Part shown: positions 25,395 to 33,330 of the stretch, in pieces
Layout: every line of letters begins with the position of its first letter
Numbering within the stretch: position 1 is the first letter of the stretch
DNA from: Rhodocyclaceae bacterium
Lineage (GTDB): Bacteria > Pseudomonadota > Gammaproteobacteria > Burkholderiales > Rhodocyclaceae
Length of the DNA: 56,257 bases
Assembly: GCA_016791115.1 (NCBI GenBank)
Contig: JAEUNL010000037.1
Coordinates: 1 to 56,257 of the forward strand
Direction of reading: 5' to 3'
Notes under the pieces: model-generated
Database searches by the model: none
Seen by the model: only the letters and a program-made list of their open reading frames with translations
What the model was told of the DNA's origin: nothing
Translations under genes and position numbers: made by a program

Positions 25395-25407
25395 CGCCGT
25401 CCGAAGC

Positions 25408-26067
25408 CTACTTCGGTTGCGGCACGACGCGCAGGTATGGCTTGAGCGTCTTCCAGCCGTTCGGATACTTGGCCTTTGCGGCCTCGTCGTTCACCGAGGT
25501 TGGAATGATCACGTCCTCGCCGGGGCGCCAGTTGACCGGTGTTGCCACCGTGTGCTTTGCGTTGAGTTGCAGTGCGTCGAGGCTGCGCAGCACTTCGTCG
25601 AAATTGCGCCCGACCGCCATTGGGTAGGTCAGGATCAGCTTTACCTTCCTGTCGGGGCCGACGATGAATACCGAGCGGATCGTCGCATTGTCCACCGCGG
25701 TGCGCGTCGCGGCGTTGCCGCTCGCGTTGGGATGAATCATGTCGTAGAGCTTGGCGACCACCAGATCGCTGTCGCCGATCAACGGGTAGTTCAGCGCCGC
25801 GCCCTGTGTCTCCGCAATGTCGCCGATCCAGCGCCGGTGGTCGTCCACGCTGTCTACCGACAGGCCGATTACCTTCGTATTGCGCCGGTCGAACTCGGGT
25901 TTGAGTTTCGCGAGATAGCCCAGTTCGGTGGTGCAGACAGGGGTGAAGTCCTTCGGGTGCGAGAACAGGATTGCCCAGCCGTCGCCGATCCACTCGTGGA
26001 AGCGGATCGTGCCCTCGGTGGTCGGTGCGGTGAAATCGGGTGCTTCATCGCCAATGTGCAGGCCCAT
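25408..26067 (-). CDS. 1-Cys peroxiredoxin (Prx6 type)
   Basis: This 219-residue peroxidase reduces peroxides with an external thiol. The peroxidatic cysteine is C45 in SHPKDFTPVCTTELG, and no second Cys exists anywhere in the chain, so it is of the 1-Cys Prx6/AhpC-1Cys class. Further family signs are VIGLSVDSVDDHRRW, NYPLIGDSD, RSVFIVGPDRKVK and the long C-terminal arm with VATPVNWRPGEDVIIPTSV. ATG 26067 follows AAAGGA at a good distance. It is a monocistronic gene with its own terminator. Confidence 0.95.
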   Translation of the reverse strand: MGLHIGDEAPDFTAPTTEGTIRFHEWIGDGWAILFSHPKDFTPVCTTELGYLAKLKPEFDRRNTKVIGLSVDSVDDHRRWIGDIAETQGAALNYPLIGDSDLVVAKLYDMIHPNASGNAATRTAVDNATIRSVFIVGPDRKVKLILTYPMAVGRNFDEVLRSLDALQLNAKHTVATPVNWRPGEDVIIPTSVNDEAAKAKYPNGWKTLKPYLRVVPQPK

Positions 26068-26297
26068 GGTCTTGTCCTTTCTCTTGGTGGGGTTGATATC
26101 CGCCGCGATTCGCCGGCAGCGGTCCGGCCGTGTGTATCGTTCGAGGCTACGCCGGCGGTGCGTGATATGGAAATGATCGTCGGTCATATGGTCGTGCGGC
26201 CTTCCCCGGCGATTTGCTGCGGGCCAGCGTGCCTTGCGCCGCGCATCGGCGCAGAATGTCCGAGTCGAATACCCAACCAGCCAACGAGGAGGAAACC

Positions 26298-26654
26298 ATG
26301 GCCGATACCTGCTGCACGCTCGTTCCGTATTTCAAGGTTCACGCCGGCAAGCTTGGCGATTTCAAGGCATTGTGCGACCAGTTCGTCGCCAAGACTTCCG
26401 CCGAACCGAAGTGCGTGCATTACGCCTTCAGTTTCGATGGCGACAGCGTTCATTGCCGCGAAGGCTACGAAGACGCCCCGGGCGTGCTCGCTCATCTGGA
26501 CAACGTCGGCGCGCTGCTTCAGGAGGCACTGAAGATCGCCGACATCACGCGGCTCGAGGTCCATGCGCCGGCGTCGGAGGTGGAAAAGTTGCGCGAGCCG
26601 CTCAAGGGCCTCTCGCCGCAGTTCTTTACCGTCGAGATGGGCTTTCGGCGCTGA
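26298..26654 (+). CDS. Antibiotic biosynthesis monooxygenase-like (dimeric ferredoxin-fold) protein
   Basis: This 118-residue protein resembles the ABM/dimeric alpha-beta barrel family. The N-terminal strand CCTLVPYFKVHAGKLGDFKA, an early helix with a Cys, HYAFSFDGDSVHCREGYED, and a central helix AHLDNVGALLQEAL fit the pattern of small quinol monooxygenase-like proteins. These act as cofactor-free oxygenases or as sugar or stress proteins, so the role here is open. ATG 26298 is supported by GAGGAGGAAA upstream; an in-frame ATG at 26256 is less likely. The gene is divergent from the peroxiredoxin gene, which might hint at oxidative stress, by position only. Confidence 0.75.
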   Translation: MADTCCTLVPYFKVHAGKLGDFKALCDQFVAKTSAEPKCVHYAFSFDGDSVHCREGYEDAPGVLAHLDNVGALLQEALKIADITRLEVHAPASEVEKLREPLKGLSPQFFTVEMGFRR

Positions 26655-26810
26655 GGGCGCACTGCGCCTGATCGTCTGCGGCGCCCATGACCCGGCGTGG
26701 GGCGCCGCGACGACGCGGACGTTGGCGGTCGACGCCCGATCCCGGACTCGGGGATAATTGCGAATTCCCGACAGGGCGGGCCACGCGCGGCACGCCGCTC
26801 CCATCGCACC

Positions 26811-28727
26811 ATGACCAGCACCCGCCAGGAACTCGAACTTCTATCGCCCGCCAGGAACGCCGATTTCGGCATTGCCGCAATCGACCACGGCGCGGATGCG
26901 GTCTACATCGGCGGGCCGGCGTTCGGCGCCCGCGCCAATGCCGGCAATTGCGTCGAGGACATCGAGCGGCTCGCACGTCATGCGCATCGTTTCGGCGCGC
27001 GCGTGTTCGTTGCTCTCAATACCATCCTGCGGGACGACGAACTCGACGACGCATCGCGGATCGTGAGGCAGGTCTATGAGGCCGGTGCCGATGCGCTGAT
27101 CGTGCAGGACATGGGCCTGCTCGAACTCGATCTGCCGCCGATACAGTTGCACGCCAGCACGCAGACCGACATCCGCACGCCGGCCAAGGCGCGCTTCCTG
27201 CAGGATGTCGGTTTCTCGCAGATCGTGCTGGCGCGCGAGCTGTCGCTCGATCAGATTCGCGCCGTGGCGGCCGAAACCCGGTGCGTGCTCGAGTTCTTCG
27301 TGCACGGCGCGCTCTGCGTGGCCTACAGCGGCCAGTGCTACATCAGCCATGCCCACTCCGGGCGCAGCGCCAATCGCGGGGAGTGCTCGCAGGCCTGCCG
27401 CCTGCCCTATACGCTGGCCGACGCGCAGGGGCGGGTGGTGGCGCACGAGAAGCATCTGCTGTCGATGAAGGACAACGACCAGAGCGCCAATCTGCGCGCG
27501 CTGATCGAGGCCGGCATCAGCTCGTTCAAGATCGAAGGCCGGCTCAAGGATCTCGGCTACGTCAAGAACATCACCGCCCATTACCGGCAACTGCTCGACG
27601 CGATCCTCGATGACCTGTCCGGCTATCGGCGTGCATCGAGCGGGCGCAGCATGCTCACCTTCTCGCCGCAACCCGAGAAGACCTTCAACCGCGGCCTTAC
27701 GGACTATTTCGTCAATGAGCGCCGGCACGGCATCGAAGCCTTCGACAGCCCGAGTTTCGTCGGCGAGGAAATCGCGACGGTGACGCGCATCGGTGCCGAT
27801 TTCATCGAAGCCGAGGCAAAGGCGCCGATCCACAATGGCGACGGGCTGTCGTATTTCGACAGCCACAAGGAACTGGTCGGCGTCCGGATCAACAAGGTCG
27901 ACGGACGGCGGCTCTACCCGAACGAGATGCCGGACGAGCTGAAGCCAGGCGTGGTTCTCTACCGCAACCGCGACCAGGCCTTCGAGCGGCTGCTCGAGAA
28001 GAAATCCGCCGAGCGTCGCGTCCGCGTCGACCTGCTGTTCGAGGAAACCGGAGAGGGCTTCGCACTCACCCTGAGCGACGAGGACGGCAACCGCGTCAGC
28101 GTGCCGCTTGCGCATGCGAAGGAACCGGCCCAGAACCCCGAACGCGCCGTGCAGACGATCTGCGAGCACCTGGGCAAGCTGGGCAACACGATGTTCGAAG
28201 CGGGCGAAGTCACCCTGCAGCTCTCGCAGCCCTGGTTCCTGCCGGCTGGCGCGCTCAATGCGTTGCGCCGCGAAGCCGCCGGGCAACTCGAAGCTGCGCG
28301 CCTTGGGGCCCATCGCCGCCCGCTGCGTGCGCAGCCGGTCGAGCCGCCTGCGGCCTACCCCGATACCGCCTTGTCGTACCTCGGCAATGTCTACAACGAG
28401 AAGGCGCGCGCTTTCTACGCCAGACACGGTGTCGCGGTCATCGACGCAGCCTACGAAGTGAACGAGGAGCGCGGCGACGTCTCGCTGATGATTACCAGGC
28501 ACTGCCTGCGCTACAGCTTCAACCTGTGCCCGAAGGAACTGAAGCAATTCGATTTGCGCGGCCAGGTCAAGGCCGAGCCGATGACGCTGATCAACGGCAA
28601 GGAAAAGCTCACCCTGCGCTTCGACTGCAAGAAGTGCGAGATGCACGTGATCGGCAGTATCCGCAAGTCAGTGGTCAGTGCGCCAGCGGTGCCGGTGACC
28701 TTCCATTCCCGGCGTGCTGCTGAATGA
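26811..28727 (+). CDS. rlhA: 23S rRNA 5-hydroxycytidine C2501 synthase (U32 family)
   Basis: RlhA (YdcP) hydroxylates C2501 of 23S rRNA and belongs to the U32 family once called peptidases. The 638 residues match RlhA in length. The N-terminal TIM barrel starts LLSPARNADFGIAAIDHGA, and the Fe-S type cysteines are in LCVAYSGQC and RGECSQACR. KIEGRLKDLGYV precedes the DUF3656 region. A late cluster, CLRYSFNLCP and DCKKCEMH, is as in RlhA. ATG 26811 begins MTSTRQELELLSPAR; upstream in-frame residues are not family-like. The last 14 bases overlap the MFS gene start. Confidence 0.92.
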   Translation: MTSTRQELELLSPARNADFGIAAIDHGADAVYIGGPAFGARANAGNCVEDIERLARHAHRFGARVFVALNTILRDDELDDASRIVRQVYEAGADALIVQDMGLLELDLPPIQLHASTQTDIRTPAKARFLQDVGFSQIVLARELSLDQIRAVAAETRCVLEFFVHGALCVAYSGQCYISHAHSGRSANRGECSQACRLPYTLADAQGRVVAHEKHLLSMKDNDQSANLRALIEAGISSFKIEGRLKDLGYVKNITAHYRQLLDAILDDLSGYRRASSGRSMLTFSPQPEKTFNRGLTDYFVNERRHGIEAFDSPSFVGEEIATVTRIGADFIEAEAKAPIHNGDGLSYFDSHKELVGVRINKVDGRRLYPNEMPDELKPGVVLYRNRDQAFERLLEKKSAERRVRVDLLFEETGEGFALTLSDEDGNRVSVPLAHAKEPAQNPERAVQTICEHLGKLGNTMFEAGEVTLQLSQPWFLPAGALNALRREAAGQLEAARLGAHRRPLRAQPVEPPAAYPDTALSYLGNVYNEKARAFYARHGVAVIDAAYEVNEERGDVSLMITRHCLRYSFNLCPKELKQFDLRGQVKAEPMTLINGKEKLTLRFDCKKCEMHVIGSIRKSVVSAPAVPVTFHSRRAAE

Positions 28728-29853
28728 AGGTCCTTCGTCGACAGTCAGCGTGAGCAGGCTGCCGGTATTCGCCGCGGCGCAGTTCGTCATGTCGCTGAGT
28801 TGGGTCGCTTACGCGATCTTTCTGCCGGCGCTGGCTCAGAAGGCAGGCCTGGCAAAAACCGCAGTGGTGTGGTTGCTGCTGGTTGACCAGATGGTGTTCA
28901 TGGTCGCCGACGTACTGGCCGGCATTTTCAGCGACCGCATGGACGGCGTGCTGCAAAAGTGGGGACGCGTGCTGGGGCTGCTGACCGGCGCGTCTGCCCT
29001 CGCGCTGCTGGCGATTCCGCTGCTCGTCGATGCAACGGGTGCAGTGCCGGCCCTGGTCGTACCGGCGCTGATCTGGGTCGCGTGTTCCGCTGCGCTGCGT
29101 GCGCCTCTGTTCGCGCTGGTCGGCAAGCGAGCCGGGTCGAATACCGGCAAGGCATTCCGCTGGCTGTTGCTCGGCAACGGATTTGCGCTTGCCGGCGCGC
29201 CCTATCTCGCAATCGTGCTCAAGGGGTCGGCACCGCTGGATTCCTTTGCAATCATCTCTGCGGGACTCGTGCTGTGTGCAGTGCTCGTGATGCGGAGTGT
29301 GGCCGGTGCAAGCCCCGCGTCCGCGTCGACACCGGATGGCGATGCCTTTTATCCGTCAGGCATGACACTGCTCGCCGCCGTCCTGTGTGCCGCACTGGCG
29401 ATACAGGTTCACAACGCCCTCAATGCCGGGCCCCTCTATGTGCGTGGCGGTGTCGCTGCGACGGAATTGCACTGGTGGATGCCGGCATTCTGGGCCGGGT
29501 TCAATCTTGCGCTGATCGTGCCGGCGCCATGGCGGACATGGCCGGCAACGCGACGTGTCGCACTGTTCGCCGCGTTTGTGGGTTTGGCATTGGTTGCGTG
29601 CGTGGCGCTCACCCTGCCCGTCGCCCAGGCATTGTCTCAGGCGCTTGCCGGTGTTGCGTGGGCATGGTTGCTGTGCGCAACGTTTGCGACTGCCAATGCG
29701 CTCGGCCGTCCGGCGCGGCACGGCCCGATGAACGGCAGTGTGCATGCTGCGCTTGCGGGAGCGGCAGTCATGCGGCTTGCGCTCGTGGCGGGTGGCGCCA
29801 CGCAGGCGTTCGGCAGCACCTCTTCATCGTGCCAGTGGCGCTTGCCGCGGTAG
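28714..29853 (+). CDS. MFS transporter with apparent frameshift before the last membrane segment
   Basis: This is a predicted inner-membrane permease of the major facilitator type, with about eleven hydrophobic segments in 379 residues. The substrate is unknown. The frame ends with an out-of-place tail, FGSTSSSCQWRLPR. One base back, from about 29819, a different frame reads LFIVPVALAAVAVLALWLAA and stops at 29909. That is exactly the missing twelfth membrane helix, so a one-base deletion near 29819-29821, or a sequence error, is likely. The ATG at 28714 overlaps rlhA by 14 bases; GTG 28750 (VSRLPVFAAAQ) is an alternative. The function of the present product is uncertain. Confidence 0.75.
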   Translation: MLLNEGPSSTVSVSRLPVFAAAQFVMSLSWVAYAIFLPALAQKAGLAKTAVVWLLLVDQMVFMVADVLAGIFSDRMDGVLQKWGRVLGLLTGASALALLAIPLLVDATGAVPALVVPALIWVACSAALRAPLFALVGKRAGSNTGKAFRWLLLGNGFALAGAPYLAIVLKGSAPLDSFAIISAGLVLCAVLVMRSVAGASPASASTPDGDAFYPSGMTLLAAVLCAALAIQVHNALNAGPLYVRGGVAATELHWWMPAFWAGFNLALIVPAPWRTWPATRRVALFAAFVGLALVACVALTLPVAQALSQALAGVAWAWLLCATFATANALGRPARHGPMNGSVHAALAGAAVMRLALVAGGATQAFGSTSSSCQWRLPR

Positions 29854-30133
29854 CAGTATTGGCGCTCTGGCTTGCAGCACAGGTACACACGGTGCCTGGA
29901 TCAAGGTAATGCCATCGGCACGCTGTACTACCACGAGCACTGACCAGAATTGGCGTCCGCGTGTCCTCGCAAATTCGCTGATTACAGTCTCTCGAATTGA
30001 GGTGTCTGCAGGTTTGGTTCGACAGGCAACCGTCCGCGGATCGACGCAGGGTTCGTGCGCCTACAACCGGGTTCATGGTGTCGGCCCGTAAGCCCGCATG
30101 AACACGTCGACCGCCCGCGCCACGGTGGCTCGG

Positions 30134-30193
30134 ACCATCCCCGCGAGAGCGGGGATCCATGCGGCGTGTGGACTTCCGCATTCGCGGGGATGA
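30134..30193. repeat. REP-like inverted repeat with CCCCGCGA...TCGCGGGG arms
   Basis: The left arm ATCCCCGCGAGAGCGGGGAT is itself a hairpin, and the right end ATTCGCGGGGATGAC pairs with its outer part. This arrangement and base pattern resemble the intergenic REP/MITE-like elements common in beta- and gammaproteobacterial genomes. Only one copy is in the window, so the dispersed nature is an inference. Confidence 0.55.
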
Positions 30194-30253
30194 CTCGATC
30201 GAGCTTCCTTAGGTGGCCGAACGCCCGTTCACGCCGAGCATCCGCGGCGACTG

Positions 30254-30391
30254 TTACGCCTTCTTCACGAACTCGGATTTCAAACCCATGGCGCCAATGC
30301 CATCGATCCTGCAATCGATGTCGTGATCGCCGTCGACCAGACGGACATTCTTGACCTTGGTGCCCACCTTTACGGTCAGCGACGATCCGCT
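30254..30391 (-). pseudogene. phnA: 3' relic of phnA/yjdM (zinc-ribbon alkylphosphonate-associated protein)
   Basis: The minus strand encodes 45 residues from an in-frame stop at 30394-30392 to a normal TAA at 30256-30254. They read [33 protein letters not shown] and [12 protein letters not shown], which is the C-terminal domain of PhnA/YjdM with its typical ending. The N-terminal zinc ribbon and any start codon are missing, and sequence to the right of 30391 has no PhnA pattern in any frame. This is a truncated, dead copy. PhnA is not part of the C-P lyase; its role is unclear. Confidence 0.8.
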
Positions 30392-30616
30392 CTATACAAG
30401 TGCGTTTGCCCGCTTGCGGACGAAGGGCGTCGCCGGTGAGATTTCGGCGAACGGCGCCACTGGAGTGTCTGCTTTCAATTTGCGGACGGTCTTGGATAAC
30501 GTCATTGCCGACAGCCGGTGTGGCATCGCCAATCCGTTCCGCTACGCGCGGCTCGTTGCTGTCTTATGCAGTTTTGCTTGAAGGGATGGCGCCGGATTGA
30601 TCGTCCGTCGACGGAA

Positions 30617-31519
30617 TCAATCCTTCGCCTTGTCCGACGCGTCTGGCTCGCTTGCGCCATGTCCGGCAGCCAGCATCGCCGCGCGGCCTGCCGGCGTTTC
30701 GAGGCTGATGCGGCCGAGCGCGCCGTCGCGGTAATCCTGCAGGAGCGCGAGCGAGGCCTTCTCGAAATCCGCGGCGCCGCCCTTGATGCGGTAGCCGCGC
30801 TTGCTGGCGATGGTTTCGATCAGCGCCACGCCGTCCATGTCCTGCACATCGCACTTGTAGCGCGCGGCGAGCAGCCCCGGGTAGCGCGCGAGCAGCAGGT
30901 CGGCCAGGAAGGTGGCGACTTCTTCGTCGATCACCGCGTTGCGGCCGATGGCGTGGCTGGCGGCCAGCATGTAGCCGTCGCTGTCGTGCTCGATCTTCGG
31001 CCACATCATGCCGGGTGTGTCGACCAGGTACATCTGCGGCGACAGGTCGTAGCGGTGCGAGGTCTTGGTGACCGCCGGCTCGTCGCCGACGTTCGCGGCA
31101 CGGCGCTTGAGTAGCGCGTTGATCAGCGTCGACTTGCCGACGTTGGGGATGCCCATGACCATCATGCGCAGCGGTTTGAGATTGTCGTTGCGATGTGGGG
31201 CGAGCGTTTGCGCGAGCCGGGTCACTCTGGCGACGTCCGACGGCTTCTTGCATGACAAGGCGCTCGCGGTGACGCCGGGCTGCGCGGCGAAGTGATCGAG
31301 CCACTGCTGCGTCACCGCCGGGTCGGCAAGATCGGCCTTGTTCAGCAGCTTGAGGCAGGGGCGGCTGCGGTGCTTGCGCAGCGTGTGGATCATCGGGTTG
31401 CTGCTCGCTTCGGGCAAGCGCGCGTCGAGCACCTCGATGACGACGTCGGTGTCGGCCATGGCGTCCGCCGCCTGCTTGCGGGCGAGCGTCATGTGGCCGG
31501 GAAACCATTGGATCGGCAT
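30617..31519 (-). CDS. ylqF: Ribosome biogenesis GTPase YlqF (RbgA)
   Basis: This is a 300-residue circularly permuted GTPase that acts in large-subunit assembly in Bacillus. The permuted order is visible: N-terminal MPIQWFPGHMTLARK, G4 NKAD at 60-63, a G5-like SALSCKK, then G1 GIPNVGKST at 123-131, a G2 Thr in AVTKTSH and G3 DTPG at 167-170. The C-terminal RNA-binding domain follows with GYRIKGGAADFEKASLALL. ATG 31519 gives the family start; the open frame goes on to 31621 without family sequence. It is followed by the decayed region and preceded by the psiE-like gene, 154 bases away. Confidence 0.94.
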   Translation of the reverse strand: MPIQWFPGHMTLARKQAADAMADTDVVIEVLDARLPEASSNPMIHTLRKHRSRPCLKLLNKADLADPAVTQQWLDHFAAQPGVTASALSCKKPSDVARVTRLAQTLAPHRNDNLKPLRMMVMGIPNVGKSTLINALLKRRAANVGDEPAVTKTSHRYDLSPQMYLVDTPGMMWPKIEHDSDGYMLAASHAIGRNAVIDEEVATFLADLLLARYPGLLAARYKCDVQDMDGVALIETIASKRGYRIKGGAADFEKASLALLQDYRDGALGRISLETPAGRAAMLAAGHGASEPDASDKAKD

Positions 31520-31673
31520 GGCGGTCTGGCGAATCAGGCAGGCTTGGGAGGCTTTTGTATTGGACGTTCCAGGCGGGTATGGCCTGCAAGGCCCGTTGCG
31601 CGGCCGTCTTCGGCATGGCATCCCGGAGAGCGCCTGCCCATGCGCCTTTCAGGCCATCGCATTGCGGCTATCG

Positions 31674-32129
31674 TCATTCCCGTACGTAGACCTTCGCCTT
31701 GTCGCCGGCGTCGGATTCCTTATCTTCCCGGTACGGGAACTTGACATGGCCGTAGCGGATGACCAGCACGCCGAGCGTGAGCAGGAAGATCGCCGCGGCG
31801 ACGGCGAGCATGCGCCACTCGGTCATCTCTTTCAGGTCGAGGATCAGGTATCGCGCGAGCGCGACCATCGCGATGTAGAGCGGAAAGCGCACCGGCAACT
31901 GGCCGCTGGAGAAATAGCGGCCGATCATCGCCAGCACCTCGAGGTAGAGGAACATCAGCAGCAGGTCGGTCAGCGTGACCTTGCCGCGTCCGATCATTAC
32001 CATGACTTCGTCGTACATGGCGACCGAGGTGGCGAAGGCGATGACCAGCAGGCCGGCATACTCGACGCCGTCGAGACCGAGGCGGAAGAAATGCTGGATG
32101 TGTCTGAAGGCTTTGGCGTTGATGTCCAT
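31674..32129 (-). CDS. psiE: PsiE-like phosphate-starvation-inducible membrane protein
   Basis: This 151-residue inner-membrane protein belongs to the PsiE family, induced by phosphate starvation in E. coli but of unknown biochemistry. Four hydrophobic segments are seen (about 20-45, 50-75, 88-103 and 108-128). Characteristic phrases are LLLMFLYLEVLAMIGRYF and PLYIAMVALARYLILD. The C terminus is a charged tail, KFPYREDKESDAGDKAKVY. ATG 32129 is the family start. It is 106 bases downstream of fba on the same strand and may belong to the end of the cbb transcript. Confidence 0.85.
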   Translation of the reverse strand: MDINAKAFRHIQHFFRLGLDGVEYAGLLVIAFATSVAMYDEVMVMIGRGKVTLTDLLLMFLYLEVLAMIGRYFSSGQLPVRFPLYIAMVALARYLILDLKEMTEWRMLAVAAAIFLLTLGVLVIRYGHVKFPYREDKESDAGDKAKVYVRE

Positions 32130-32235
32130 GAACCGCGGTTCCGTTGCAGGCTTGCAAAAACATCGGGCGGCACGACTTGCGCCGGGCCGCCCGCGCGTCC
32201 GTCGGAGCGCCGGGCGCTCCGCAGACTTCAGGTTA

Positions 32236-33300
32236 TCACTTGACGATCTGGTTGAGTTCGCCCGATTTGTAGCGCTCCGCCATTTTCTCGAGCGAGATCG
32301 GCTTGATCTTCGCCGCCTGGCCGGCACAGCCGAATGCTTCGTAGCGCAGCTTGCAGATTTCCCTGGCGGCCTTCTGCGCGTCGGCGAGGAACTTGCGCGG
32401 ATCGAACTCCGACGGCTTTTCCGCCATGTGGCGGCGCATCGCGCCGGTCATCGCGAGGCGGATGTCGGTGTCGATGTTCACCTTGCGCACGCCGTGCTTG
32501 ATGCCGGTGACGATCTCCTCGACCGGCACGCCGTAGGTCTCCTTCATCTGGCCGCCGTACTTGCGGATGATCTCGAGCCATTCCTGGGGCACCGAGGATG
32601 AGCCGTGCATCACCAGGTGGGTGTTGGGGATGCGGGCGTGGATCTCCTTGATGCGGTCGATGGCGAGGATGTCACCCGTCGGCTTGCGCGTGAACTTGTA
32701 GGCGCCGTGCGAGGTGCCGATCGCAATGGCCAGCGCGTCGCACTGCGTCTTCTGCACGAAGTCGGCGGCCTGGTCGGGATCGGTCAGCAGGTCTTCGCGC
32801 GTCATCGTGCCTTCGGCGCCGTGGCCGTCTTCCTTGTCGGCCTTCATCGTCTCGAGCGAACCGAGGACACCGAGCTCGGCTTCCACCGTCACGCCGATGG
32901 CATGGGCGAAGTCGACCACCTTGCGCGAGGTTTCGACGTTGTACTCGTAGGAAGACGGAGTCTTGCCGTCTTCCATCAGCGAGCCGTCCATCATCACGCT
33001 CGAGAAGCCGGAGCGGATCGCCCCCTGGCACACCGCAGGCGACTGGCCATGGTCCTGGTGCATGACGACCGGGATGTGTGGATAGGCTTCGATCGCGGCC
33101 TGGATCAGGTGGCGCAGGAAAGCCTCGCCGGCATATTTGCGGGCGCCGGCCGAGCCCTGCATGATGACCGGGCTGCCAGTCTCGTCGGCCGCTTCCATGA
33201 TGGCGCGAACCTGTTCGAGGTTGTTCACGTTGAACGCCGGCAAGCCGTAGCCGTTTTCGGCGGCGTGGTCGAGCAACTGGCGCATCGAAACGAGGGGCAT
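32236..33300 (-). CDS. fba: Class II fructose-bisphosphate aldolase (Calvin cycle)
   Basis: The enzyme joins DHAP with glyceraldehyde 3-phosphate (or erythrose 4-phosphate) in the Calvin cycle and runs in reverse in glycolysis. The 354 residues are of the class II zinc type: the HQDHG motif near residues 81-85 holds a zinc ligand and the catalytic Asp, [11 protein letters not shown] follows, and the GTSHGAYKF and [13 protein letters not shown] blocks bind metal and phosphate. This long form, with [27 protein letters not shown] sequence (shown in part), is the CbbA type common in autotrophs. It is the last clear gene of the cbb operon, 30 bases after pyk. Confidence 0.96.
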   Translation of the reverse strand: MPLVSMRQLLDHAAENGYGLPAFNVNNLEQVRAIMEAADETGSPVIMQGSAGARKYAGEAFLRHLIQAAIEAYPHIPVVMHQDHGQSPAVCQGAIRSGFSSVMMDGSLMEDGKTPSSYEYNVETSRKVVDFAHAIGVTVEAELGVLGSLETMKADKEDGHGAEGTMTREDLLTDPDQAADFVQKTQCDALAIAIGTSHGAYKFTRKPTGDILAIDRIKEIHARIPNTHLVMHGSSSVPQEWLEIIRKYGGQMKETYGVPVEEIVTGIKHGVRKVNIDTDIRLAMTGAMRRHMAEKPSEFDPRKFLADAQKAAREICKLRYEAFGCAGQAAKIKPISLEKMAERYKSGELNQIVK

Positions 33301-33330
33301 GGCAGTCTCCTTGAGGTGGATGAATGTGGT

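Larger units (their letters stand above)
29910..30616. other. Decayed non-coding region with repeat and gene relic
   Basis: About 700 bases carry no supported gene. They hold a dispersed-type inverted repeat (30134-30193) and a 3' relic of phnA (30254-30391). The rest is lower in GC and codon bias than the surroundings, with no tRNA-like fold that I can see. Short open frames here have no recognisable protein pattern. Confidence 0.6.

Noticed and set aside
26841..28646. 601-codon open frame opposite rlhA
   Set aside because: The plus strand encodes the full RlhA with its Fe-S cysteines; the mirror has no family pattern.
29810..29825. Programmed -1 frameshift in the MFS gene
   Set aside because: No slippery heptamer or following pseudoknot is evident; a simple deletion or sequence error is a better explanation.
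29942..30110. tRNA or small RNA in the decayed spacer
   Set aside because: A GGTTC-like phrase occurs, but no cloverleaf arms can be drawn and no promoter or terminator frames it.
32204..32220. GGAGCGC/GCGCTCC hairpin after fba as the cbb operon terminator
   Set aside because: The stem is good but no T run follows on the minus strand, and the psiE-like gene follows on the same strand.
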